A stretch of DNA of 36,352 nt from Flavobacteriales bacterium. Its GTDB lineage: Bacteria; Bacteroidota; Bacteroidia; Palsa-965. Below, in pieces: positions 16,339-24,007 of this stretch (positions are counted from its first letter, which is position 1; each line of letters begins with the position of its first letter). The DNA lies in NCBI GenBank assembly GCA_002737665.1, contig NSIF01000016.1:1-36352 (forward strand), read 5' to 3'. The translations under genes were made by a program, and so were the position numbers. Below the pieces are notes generated by a model. That model did no database searches. It saw nothing but the letters and a program-made list of their open reading frames with translations, and was not told where the DNA came from.

Positions 16339-16935
16339 TTATTCTTTTATTACTTTAAATGATTGTTTCATATTCTCTCCCACGCTCAACAAATAAATAC
16401 CAGTCGATAGGCCGCCCAGTTCAATAATAGTATTCTCTGAGTTAATTTTTCCAGATAAAACTGATTTCCCAGTGCTGTCATAAACAGTATAAACAGAACC
16501 TAATGATTTTGCGTCTGCTTTTACATTGATTTGGTTCTCAGCTGGATTAGGATAGACTAAGAAATTATTTTCTTTTACTATTTCATTTATTCCAACACTA
16601 AGGCACAACTGTATTGTGTATCCTCCTGTATTTACTGGTTGTGTTATACAAACCATAGGGCAAGAACAAGGAATTGATGGAGAAACACAAATTATCATAC
16701 TATCCGTTGGTGAATTTGATTGAACAGTGGCTGACCATATATGTATAGAAGGGGTGGAGGTACTATCTACTGAGTTCCATATAACACTGCCTACTCCTGT
16801 AGCATCATACCATGTACCGGATACAGTATAAGGGCAATTACCTGGATTGATAATATAAATCGAAAAACTAGTGCTTTGAGAAAAAGTAACGGTAGTCAAT
16901 AAAAGTAAAATTGAGCTTAAGAAGAAATGTTTCAT
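16339..16935 (-). CDS. Secreted protein with T9SS type A sorting domain
   Basis: A 198-residue protein with a signal peptide (KHFFLSSILLLLTTVTFSQS) and a C-terminal sorting domain from about residue 125: FLVYPNPAENQINV, then VYDSTGKSVLSGKI and LSTGIYLLSV, ending FKVIKE. This is the Por/type IX secretion signal of the type A class, so the product should cross the outer membrane and be anchored or released. The mature part (about 100 residues) has several Cys (SPSIPCSCPMVCITQP) and many Ser/Thr, and I do not recognise it. The 5' leader is about 150 nt if the promoter is the -7 box in the repeat at 17048. Confidence 0.85.
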   Translation of the reverse strand: MKHFFLSSILLLLTTVTFSQSTSFSIYIINPGNCPYTVSGTWYDATGVGSVIWNSVDSTSTPSIHIWSATVQSNSPTDSMIICVSPSIPCSCPMVCITQPVNTGGYTIQLCLSVGINEIVKENNFLVYPNPAENQINVKADAKSLGSVYTVYDSTGKSVLSGKINSENTIIELGGLSTGIYLLSVGENMKQSFKVIKE

Positions 16936-17047
16936 ATAGGATGATTTAATTTTATCCCTACTCTTATGACTTTTCGGAATATGCCCCGTTTATTAAAGTT
17001 GTTTCTGGTCTCAGCTTTTCCACTTCAAATATACTAAAACTTACCTC

Positions 17048-17102
17048 TAACGTTTGAGTGAAGCTATAAAAAGTGTTTATCGATAAGTCAAAGATACATT
17101 TT
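17048..17102 (-). repeat. Copy 1 of a 55-bp repeat carrying a -7 promoter box
   Basis: These 55 bp match 23937-23991 with four mismatches, sharing a 38-bp identical core (TAAAAAGTGTTTATCGATAAG and onward). On the minus strand the core contains TATCTTTG (17096-17089), a perfect TAnnTTTG, pointing at the T9SS cargo gene. A second shared block (cgtttattaaagttgtttctggt, 16987-17009) lies nearer that gene and matches 23752-23773. A bipartite promoter-plus-leader element is the simplest reading. Confidence 0.8.
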
Positions 17103-17198
17103 AAAAGCAAATCACAATCCGAGTCCGCTATTAGCCCCCGTTACTACTTTTGTTTTCAATGTGTAAATGCGATTTAATAATTGATATTTTACAAACAT

Positions 17199-17669
17199 TT
17201 AGTAGTTCAAATACCAAATGCTACCCGTTAAAATACTTGCAAAACTAATCCAAATTAAGTATGGTATTTGAATGTAGGCTGCTATTTTATTGATTTTTCG
17301 GAAAATAATAATCATAAAAAGAATAGTTAGCCAAAGTAGAATAATTTCTATCAATTAAATTCCTAATGCGTGAAATTTAAAAAACAGAAAATTCCAAAAG
17401 AAATTTAAAGAAAACTGAAGCGCAAAAATGATGATACCAATATTCCGTATTTTAGTTTTTGGGGACAGTAGAATCACATGGATTGAATAACCCATTAATG
17501 CATATAAAATAGGCCATACAAATATAAAAAGGTATGTCGGCGGACTAAAGTCTAGTGTTTTTAAAGAAGATGTCTACTCGTTATTGCCTGCAGCAGTTAG
17601 TGTGCCGCCAATACCGCCAATAAATAAACAGAGGATAACACAGATTACTAGATGTACTGCTTTTTTCAT
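17199..17669 (-). pseudogene. tspO: tspO/MBR family (tryptophan-rich sensory protein) pseudogene with two in-frame stops
   Basis: Not in the ORF track. Reading from the ATG at 17669 gives 156 sense-frame codons ending in TAA, the usual TspO length, with no frameshift. Conserved TspO parts are MKKAVHLVICVILCLFIGGIGG, DFSPPTYLFIFVWPILYALMGYS, FALQFSLNFFWNFLFF and YLIWISFASILTGSIWYLNY. Codon 32 (17576-17574) is TAG where TspO usually has Trp, and codon 105 (17357-17355) is TAA in the loop before TM4. TspO proteins are five-helix membrane proteins binding porphyrins and other ligands. Two stops in an otherwise intact frame indicate recent inactivation. Confidence 0.85.
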
Positions 17670-17674
17670 TGTAT

Positions 17675-17682
17675 CAAAATTA
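17675..17682 (-). promoter_or_regulatory. Relict -7 promoter box of the tspO pseudogene
   Basis: The minus strand reads TAATTTTG, matching TAnnTTTG, 5 nt before the former ATG, so the promoter seems still intact. Confidence 0.4.
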
Positions 17683-18111
17683 ATTTAATTTTTCAACATA
17701 GATACTTTGGTTGTCTTAGAATTGCAGCTAACGGTTTCGGATTTGGCGAAGGTTGCGATTTTCACCACAAACCGGCAGGCAGGCAGATGTTCATACGAAG
17801 CACACACTTCAAATGTAGAAAAAAGTTTCTACGAATCACGTAACCCGCCATTATGCCAAACCACTGAACTACCACTTTCGGGCAGCTACTGTGATGGTGC
17901 GTTTTTTATTTGTAATTGTTCGTTATGTTTTAAAACAGTCCTATTTTAACTTACCCCAAAGTTTACTATTAAAACAAAGTAAAGTGTTACATAATTAGTT
18001 AAAAAGTTGTCAAATTACCACATAAAAAAGATTTGGATTGGATTAATTCGAAAAAAAAATCATTTTGTATTTTATTTGATATATTTTTAGGACTTATTTG
18101 ATTTAAAGAGT
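17683..18111. other. 429-bp intergenic stretch with a GC-richer repeat-like block, no gene
   Basis: The two ORFs of the track here (17652 and 17707) overlap in different frames and resemble no family. From about 17725 to 17900 the composition becomes richer in G and C than the flanks, begins near CTAACGG, contains GGCAGGCAGGCAG (from about 17773) and ends near a CCACTGAACTACCAC segment. This looks like a dispersed non-coding element of the kind scattered between Bacteroidota genes, but only one copy is in the window. The remainder up to 18111 is AT-rich and holds the unidentified promoter of the AsmA-like gene. Confidence 0.4.
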
Positions 18112-21100
18112 ATGACTTTGGCATTTTTGAAACGTAAAAAATTCTGGAAGCGATTTGTGTTGTTTGCCTTAATATCACCAGTCGTTTTATTCTTCTCTGT
18201 TCTGCTAATTGTGTATGTAAAACAAGATGCAATTGTAAAAAGTCTCATTGAAACAGCGAATAAAGATTTTAAAGGTGCAATTCGAATCAAAGGAAGTCAC
18301 ATAGCGCCATTTGCTGATTTCCCATATATTTCAATTGATATTGAAGGTTTAGAAATTTTTGAAGGGGATGATTTTGAATCTAAAAAACGGATTCTTCAAA
18401 TCAATGAGACCTATATTGGTTTTGATATCAGCGGACTAATGACAGGTAAGTATGATGTAAAATCTATTCGTTTGACAGATGGAGACATTCGTTTAGTTAG
18501 ACATTTAGACGGTTCATTTAACATTGTAAAGGCCTTTGAGACAGGTTTACCACCTGAAAAAGTAAAAGAAGAGTTTCATTTAGATTTGAAGTCCATTAAA
18601 CTAGATAAAATAGATATTTCGAAGTATAATGAGTCTAATGGAATGATGGTAGACGCTTACATCACCAAAACTACAACTTCATTCAAAACGACGAATAAAC
18701 ACCTTTCTATAGGACTTGACTCAAAGTTTGAGTTGAGCCTGATAAAAAATGGTGACACAACATTTATTAAGCACAAACACTTTAAAGTAGATACGAAACT
18801 TGATTTGGATGAATTGACGCAAGTACTTTCAATTACAGAAACAGAGGTATTACTTGAAGGTGCATCATTTCAGTTTGGTGGCAAGGTGGATTTTAAAGAT
18901 GAAGCGAATGTTGACCTTCATTTCAAGGGCAATAATCAGAATTTTGATTTGTATTTGGCTATGTTACCAAAAGATTTGTCTAAATCCTTAAAAGAATTTG
19001 ACAACCAAGGTAAAATCTTTTTTGATGCTCGAATAAAGGGAAAGACCATGAATGGACAGCAACCCCAAATAAATGCAAAGTTTGGTTGTAAAAATGGTTA
19101 TTTCAACAACCTAGAATCGAAGAAGAAATTAGAAAAAATAGGTTTTAAAGGGAGTTTTACGAATGGTAGCAAACGCGATTTATCGACAATGCGATTTGAA
19201 TTAGAAAACTTCAGTGCTAAGCCAGAAGCTGGAACATTTAAGGGGAAGTTGTCAGTTGAGAATTTTGATTCGCCAACTATTGACATGAACTTAATTTCCG
19301 ATTTCGATCTTGATTTCTTAGCCAAGTTTTTAAATACAAAAGAATTAAAGGGATTATCAGGCCGGGTAATTTTAACTCTGAATTTTCACGACATTATTGA
19401 TTTGAATAATCCTGAAAAAAGTATAGAGCGACTCAACGAATCATATTATAGTAAATTAGAAATCCGAAAGTTGAAGTTCAAAACACCACGTTATCATTTA
19501 CCTCTCGAAAATCTAGATTTGCAAGCAACAATGATAGGTAACAGAGCCAACATTGAACAATTTAATATGAAGATCGGAAAATCGGATTTGAATATAACTG
19601 GTTCAGTGAGTGATTTAATGGCTATTATTCATCACAGCTCTGATCTTGTTTCGACAGATTTAAAAATCAAGTCTAAATTTTTGGACATTAAAGAGTTGAC
19701 ATCAGGCGATAAAAATGCTAAACCATTCGACGAACAAATTAAAAATTTAAGTTTGAGCTTGAAGTTTTTAAGTTCAGCAAAGGCAATATCGGAATCTAAA
19801 ACACTTCCTTTAGGAGAGTTTTTTATTGAGGATTTACATGCCAAAATGAAACATTATCCCCATGAATTGAAAAATTTTCATGCGGATTTATTCGTAGATG
19901 AGAATGATTTTCGTCTTATGGATTTCTCAGGAATGATTGATAATTCAGATTTTCACTTTTCAGGAAGACTAGATAATTACAACATATGGTTTGATGAAAA
20001 AATAAAAGGTGACACAAGAGTTGAATTCGATTTAACATCGAAATTGTTACAGTTTGACAATGTTTTCACTTATGGTGGTGACCGATTTGTACCAGAAGAC
20101 TATCGTCATGAGGAAATAAACAACTTAAAATTGCATGGAGTTACAGCTTTACATTTTGATGGAGCATTGAAATCAACCGATTTTCAATTGGAACATTTTG
20201 AAGGTAAAATGAAAATTCATCCTTTGAAGTTTGAACAATTCAAAGGAAGAGTTCACTTGGAAAACGAGTTTCTCAGCGTAGATCAATTTAAAGGGAAAAT
20301 GGGGCATTCTAACTTTAGTTTGGACATGAACTACAACCTATCAAAGACAAAGTCGTCAAAATCAAATTTCATTCATTTATCTGGAAATAGATTAGATGTT
20401 GATGAATTATTGAATTATCAATCTCCTCCAGTAAAAGAAGGCAGCGGCACTCCCAAGGTTAATCACGATGAGGTGTTTAGCATCTACGATTTCGATTTTC
20501 CAATTATACACATCATAACAGATATAGGTGAATTAAACTATCATCAATACAATTTACAACACCTTAAAGCAGATATTCAAAGTGAAGGACAGCATGTTGT
20601 TCACATCAAAAAATTAGCGTTTGATGCAGCTGGTGGCCACATGGATATTGCTGGTTATCTCAGTGGAAAAGATAAAAAGCACATTTATTTCAAACCAGAT
20701 ATAAAAGTGAAAAGTGTTGATTTAGATAAACTGATGGTGAAATTTGATAATTTTGGTCAAGATCATTTGGTTTCGGAAAATCTACATGGAAAATTCTCAG
20801 GAAGAATTACGGGTAAAATTCATTTACATGCTGATTTTGACCCGATAATTAATGATTCTGAGATCATCATCGATATGTTAGTTTTGAACGGTCGACTTGA
20901 AAACTATGGACCAATTTTAGCGTTAAGTGACTATTTTGAAGACAATAAATTGAAAAGTGTAGAATTTGATACCTTAAAAAATACCTTAACAATCAAAAAG
21001 AGCGTTATAGAAATTCCAACTATGAACATAAACTCTAGCCTTGGATTTATTGAAATTTATGGGAAACAGAAAATTTCAGACAAAATGGACATGGATTATT

Positions 21101-21285
21101 TGATTGGTATACCTTGGGAAACGGTAACAAAAGCTGCGAGCAAAAAATTATTCAAACGCTCGAAGACAGATGAATCGAGTGCTGAAGAAATTCAATACCG
21201 CGGTGAAAACAACAAATTAGTTTATGTTCAGATGTCGGGCGACCTTGAAAATTATAAAATTAAACTAGCTAAGAAACCCAATTAA
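18112..21285 (+). CDS. AsmA-family protein (large periplasmic, inner-membrane anchored)
   Basis: A 1057-residue protein with one N-terminal membrane anchor after a basic stretch (KRKKFWKRFVLFALISPVVLFFSVLLIVYV) and then a very long beta-rich periplasmic region. The first part (ETANKDFKGAIRIKGSHIAPFADFPYISIDIEGLEI) is AsmA-like, and the AsmA C-terminal homology lies at about 890-1010 (GRITGKIHLHADFDPIINDSEIIIDMLVLNGRLENYGPILALSDYF). Relatives (AsmA, TamB and related bridge-like proteins) act in lipid transport to, or assembly of, the outer membrane. The role here is inferred from the family. It stands alone on the plus strand and converges on the flavin reductase gene. Confidence 0.8.
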   Translation: MTLAFLKRKKFWKRFVLFALISPVVLFFSVLLIVYVKQDAIVKSLIETANKDFKGAIRIKGSHIAPFADFPYISIDIEGLEIFEGDDFESKKRILQINETYIGFDISGLMTGKYDVKSIRLTDGDIRLVRHLDGSFNIVKAFETGLPPEKVKEEFHLDLKSIKLDKIDISKYNESNGMMVDAYITKTTTSFKTTNKHLSIGLDSKFELSLIKNGDTTFIKHKHFKVDTKLDLDELTQVLSITETEVLLEGASFQFGGKVDFKDEANVDLHFKGNNQNFDLYLAMLPKDLSKSLKEFDNQGKIFFDARIKGKTMNGQQPQINAKFGCKNGYFNNLESKKKLEKIGFKGSFTNGSKRDLSTMRFELENFSAKPEAGTFKGKLSVENFDSPTIDMNLISDFDLDFLAKFLNTKELKGLSGRVILTLNFHDIIDLNNPEKSIERLNESYYSKLEIRKLKFKTPRYHLPLENLDLQATMIGNRANIEQFNMKIGKSDLNITGSVSDLMAIIHHSSDLVSTDLKIKSKFLDIKELTSGDKNAKPFDEQIKNLSLSLKFLSSAKAISESKTLPLGEFFIEDLHAKMKHYPHELKNFHADLFVDENDFRLMDFSGMIDNSDFHFSGRLDNYNIWFDEKIKGDTRVEFDLTSKLLQFDNVFTYGGDRFVPEDYRHEEINNLKLHGVTALHFDGALKSTDFQLEHFEGKMKIHPLKFEQFKGRVHLENEFLSVDQFKGKMGHSNFSLDMNYNLSKTKSSKSNFIHLSGNRLDVDELLNYQSPPVKEGSGTPKVNHDEVFSIYDFDFPIIHIITDIGELNYHQYNLQHLKADIQSEGQHVVHIKKLAFDAAGGHMDIAGYLSGKDKKHIYFKPDIKVKSVDLDKLMVKFDNFGQDHLVSENLHGKFSGRITGKIHLHADFDPIINDSEIIIDMLVLNGRLENYGPILALSDYFEDNKLKSVEFDTLKNTLTIKKSVIEIPTMNINSSLGFIEIYGKQKISDKMDMDYLIGIPWETVTKAASKKLFKRSKTDESSAEEIQYRGENNKLVYVQMSGDLENYKIKLAKKPN

Positions 21286-21375
21286 GGTCATGTTTTACTC
21301 CATTTCCTCCATCCTTTTATAAATACTGACCGGAATTCCACTAATGATCATTAGGATAAACTTTTATTTATACAT

Positions 21376-21858
21376 TCAGATACGAATTAATCGATGCTCT
21401 CTTAAATCATCTAAGGTTAATGCCTCTCCACCATTCAAGTTTTTATAATCAATCACAGTGCATAAAAATAATTTATGGTCTCCAGCTTGCATTGTATTCT
21501 CTACCTTTAACTCAGTCAGTGCTAAAGCGTCTTTCAATATTTTATATCCATTCCATTCAGCAATCAATTTTCTTTTTTCTAACCGACTAATTTTATCAAT
21601 ATTTTTGCCACTTTTTTTTCCTAGCAAATCAACCATTCGGTATTGGTTAGCCGCCAATAATTGCAAAACAAATTTTGGTGAACTATTTACAATTTCAAGG
21701 GTTTTTGTAGCATTATAGATAGCTACCATTATTTGTTTTGGCTTCATACTAACGGCCGATGTATAAGTGCAGATATTCATATTATAGATATTTTCAAACC
21801 GGCTGCTTATACTGTAAACAGGTAGATTAATACGATTCCAGGGTTTTTTTCTTATCAT
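21376..21858 (-). CDS. Flavin reductase-like domain protein
   Basis: A 160-residue protein with the FMN-binding split-barrel pattern of the flavin reductase-like family: NICTYTSAVSMKPKQIMVAIYNATKTLEIVNSSPKFVLQLL and the C-terminal HKLFLCTVIDYKNLNGGEALTLDDLREHRLIRI. Such enzymes reduce or bind FMN/FAD. Its ATG overlaps the TGA of the photolyase remnant (ATGA), a coupling typical of an operon and evidence that the remnant was once a functional upstream gene. With that partner lost, expression may rely on read-through from the CIA30 gene (inference). The 90 bp downstream hold a 14-bp palindrome (CTAATGATCATTAG, 21341-21354) and no gene. Confidence 0.7.
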   Translation of the reverse strand: MIRKKPWNRINLPVYSISSRFENIYNMNICTYTSAVSMKPKQIMVAIYNATKTLEIVNSSPKFVLQLLAANQYRMVDLLGKKSGKNIDKISRLEKRKLIAEWNGYKILKDALALTELKVENTMQAGDHKLFLCTVIDYKNLNGGEALTLDDLREHRLIRI

Positions 21859-22037
21859 AATTTCAATAAAAATTCTTCAGCATTTTTTAAATGTAAATTT
21901 TTCTTTTCATCAGACATTTTATCAAAAGTTCTAACCAACATTCCTAATCTTGGATTTTGTAAAAAGAAAGTCCTCTGGGTATGCATAAATCGCCAGAATA
22001 ATCCATCCCATACATTTTGCCATGTCGACCGAATGTT
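21855..22037 (-). pseudogene. C-terminal remnant of a cryptochrome/photolyase-related (PhrB-like) gene
   Basis: Not in the ORF track. The minus strand reads TWQNVWDGLFWRFMHTQRTFF and then NPRLGMLVRTFDKMSDEKKN and AEEFLLKL, ending TGA. This matches the extreme C-terminus of the deoxyribodipyrimidine photolyase-related (PhrB/FeS-BCP) family, where a WDGLYWRF-like helix and NPRxxM...KM are conserved; full proteins have about 500 residues and only about 60 remain. An in-frame TAA at 22040-22038 lies immediately upstream and no plausible start exists. The stop overlaps the flavin reductase ATG by ATGA. A large internal deletion between the CIA30 gene and this tail is the likely cause. Confidence 0.65.
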
Positions 22038-22075
22038 TTACGTTTCTTCAAAATAGTCGCTGTCAATTTTTAAAT

Positions 22076-22612
22076 TTACTCAAAACCTATCCAATCAATC
22101 AACAATTTAAAATCTTCTTCTTGCTTGTTGGCAATTAAAAAACTCACTTGTTCAATGCTTTTAAAATTAAAATTCGGGATGCTCAATTTACGCCCTCTAA
22201 ACTGAGGGTAAAATTCACTTATTGGTAACTTGATATTTTCCCATTCTCCCGAAGTAGTAAATTGGTGTACGTACGACTCAGATTGCGAAATTTCGCCCTT
22301 CAAACGAAATTCATAGGCCTTGCTATCTCCTTTGACACGCAAAACAATAAACTTCTTTTCTTCCGCTAGTTTTATTGTTGTGTTCAATTGGATCGAGGCA
22401 AATCCTCCGTTGTTCGCCAATGAAACGTGACCCGAAAATTCTCCATGTCCTGCATCAGTAACAACCAAAGAACTTTTTGATATACCGCCCATCACACCAT
22501 CGTTGACAATATACCACTCATTGACTTTCGTTTGAGTTGAAAATATATAAATCTCTTTCATGTTTGTATAACTGGATAAGCTAAGTGTTAGTAAAATGAG
22601 GAGGTATTTCAT
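22076..22612 (-). CDS. CIA30-family protein (NDUFAF1-like fold)
   Basis: A 178-residue protein with a hydrophobic N-terminus (MKYLLILLTLSLSSYTNM) that may be a signal peptide. The signature WYIVNDGVMGGISKSS, FSGHVSLANNGGFASIQ, FIVLRVKGDSKAYEFRL, FYPQFRGRKL and a final LIDWIGFE identify the CIA30 family, a galactose-binding-like domain named for a mitochondrial complex I assembly factor. Bacterial members are functionally undefined; as I recall they occur next to photolyase and flavin reductase genes, as here. It is followed by the photolyase remnant. Confidence 0.8.
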   Translation of the reverse strand: MKYLLILLTLSLSSYTNMKEIYIFSTQTKVNEWYIVNDGVMGGISKSSLVVTDAGHGEFSGHVSLANNGGFASIQLNTTIKLAEEKKFIVLRVKGDSKAYEFRLKGEISQSESYVHQFTTSGEWENIKLPISEFYPQFRGRKLSIPNFNFKSIEQVSFLIANKQEEDFKLLIDWIGFE

Positions 22613-22686
22613 AAATTTTATTTATTTAAGGGATTAAATGCCCACATTTTTTAGAGATGCAGTTATAGACTGGCATTTTTTTCGTG

Positions 22687-23709
22687 TTACACTTTCACAC
22701 CCATAACAAGTATGTCGTCTGTCTGTTCTGTCTCTTTCATGTAGTCTATTATGAACTTTTCTATTACTATTCCTTGCGTTTGTATTGTTAGGTTTTGCAA
22801 TGTCAAAAGTAATTCTTTAAAACGTCTTTTAGAAAATTTCTTTTCTCTTTCGCCACCAAACTGATCTTGAAAACCATCACTGAATATATAAATATTTTCT
22901 CCTGTCTTTAAAGTGAAATAATGATTTGTAAAAGGTTTATTGTCCTCGCTGTTCCCTATGGATTGTTTGTCTGCTTTGGTTTCTATAAGTTCTTGATTGT
23001 AGATTAGCCATAATGGATTATTTGCACCTGCCCATTCTAACTTGTTTGTTTTGATGTTGAATGCACAAAGCGAAATATCCATTCCGTCTTTTATATCTTC
23101 TTCACTATTAAAAAAGTTTTCTTTTACTATTTCTGATGTCTTATTGAGTATTTCGGCTGGTTGTGTTAAACCAAACTCTCTTACTGCTCTGTTAAGTGCA
23201 TTATAACAAACTACCGAAACCATTGCTCCTGGCACTCCGTGTCCTGTGCAATCACAAGCTGCAAATAAAACTAAATCATTAACCTTTTCCAACCAATAAA
23301 AATCTCCTGCAACTATGTCTTTTGGTTTATAAATTATAAATGAATTTTCTAAATATTGTTTTACTATTTTCTGTGCAGGAAGAATAGCCGTTTGTATTCG
23401 TAAAGCATATTTTAAAGATTCAGTTATTTCGTTTTGTTTTTCTTCTAACAATTCTTTTTGCTTTGTAATGATATTTTTGGATTTTGTAAATTTATTTAAA
23501 ACAAAAAATAAAATACAAAGTTGTAAAGTAGTTACCAATTGAATAGTACTTTTAAAATCCTCTTCAGAAGCATTTAAAAATACTAGAAATAAAATTATGC
23601 CTAAAATTAATCCAACTGGAATCCCAACATAAATTAGTTGGAACCTTAGCTCATTCTTGACACGTCTTTTAAAAGTATTCTTCCAAATTATTATTTTACT
23701 TTTTTCCAT
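22687..23709 (-). CDS. Membrane-bound SpoIIE/PP2C-type serine phosphatase
   Basis: A 340-residue protein with two N-terminal membrane segments (IYVGIPVGLILGIILFLVFL and IQLVTTLQLCILFFVLNKF), a coiled coil (KQKELLEEKQNEITESLKYALRIQTAILP) and a C-terminal PP2C/SpoIIE phosphatase domain. The metal-binding aspartates are visible in DIVAGDFYW, FAACDCTGHGVPGAMVS and IFSDGFQDQFGG. Relatives dephosphorylate anti-sigma antagonists or similar partners in signalling. There is no sensor domain beyond the membrane part and no anti-sigma gene nearby. Its long 5' region contains a 17-bp inverted repeat and copy 2 of the promoter-bearing repeat. Confidence 0.85.
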   Translation of the reverse strand: MEKSKIIIWKNTFKRRVKNELRFQLIYVGIPVGLILGIILFLVFLNASEEDFKSTIQLVTTLQLCILFFVLNKFTKSKNIITKQKELLEEKQNEITESLKYALRIQTAILPAQKIVKQYLENSFIIYKPKDIVAGDFYWLEKVNDLVLFAACDCTGHGVPGAMVSVVCYNALNRAVREFGLTQPAEILNKTSEIVKENFFNSEEDIKDGMDISLCAFNIKTNKLEWAGANNPLWLIYNQELIETKADKQSIGNSEDNKPFTNHYFTLKTGENIYIFSDGFQDQFGGEREKKFSKRRFKELLLTLQNLTIQTQGIVIEKFIIDYMKETEQTDDILVMGVKV

Positions 23710-23786
23710 TATTTATGTTTAAATAACGTTTAATTTCTAATTAATACGTTTCGTTTATAAAGTTCGTTCTGGTTTCGTATGCTTAC

Positions 23787-23894
23787 CCCTAACGTTCAGG
23801 ATTTATTCACGTTTCAATGGATTAAATCCATTGTTACACGAAGTTCCATCATTTTTAGGAAATCGCAAAACGAAAAAAATCCTGAACGTTAGGG
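23787..23894. repeat. 17-bp perfect inverted repeat with a nested palindrome
   Basis: CCCTAACGTTCAGGATT (23787-23803) is the exact reverse complement of 23878-23894. Inside the 74-bp interval, CAATGGATT-A-AATCCATTG (23815-23833) forms a second perfect palindrome. The whole sits between the two shared blocks of the bipartite repeat, in the presumed leader of the SpoIIE gene, and is absent from the other copy. Confidence 0.85.
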
Positions 23895-23936
23895 CTAAGG
23901 CAGACCGAAGGCCTATTGGAATGCGGAATTTTTCTT

Positions 23937-23991
23937 TAACGGTTGAGTGTCGCTGTAAAAAGTGTTTATCGATAAGTCAAAGATACATTTT
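23937..23991 (-). repeat. Copy 2 of the 55-bp repeat carrying a -7 promoter box
   Basis: It matches 17048-17102 with four mismatches. The minus strand contains TATCTTTG (23985-23978), a TAnnTTTG box directed at the SpoIIE gene about 270 bp away. A second shared block is at 23752-23773, nearer the gene. Confidence 0.8.
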
Positions 23992-24007
23992 TAAAATTTA
24001 CAGAAAT

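Noticed and set aside
16328-16396. 22-codon ORF after a strong AGGAGG sequence
   Set aside because: It runs antisense into the end of the T9SS cargo gene, and Shine-Dalgarno strength is a poor guide in Bacteroidota.
17652-17949. Two overlapping plus-strand ORFs (63 and 80 aa)
   Set aside because: They lie in different frames over a repeat-like block, and the first begins antisense to the tspO start; no conserved pattern.
21341-21354. 14-bp palindrome CTAATGATCATTAG
   Set aside because: Possibly a regulator site, but a single isolated copy in a convergent gap gives no support.
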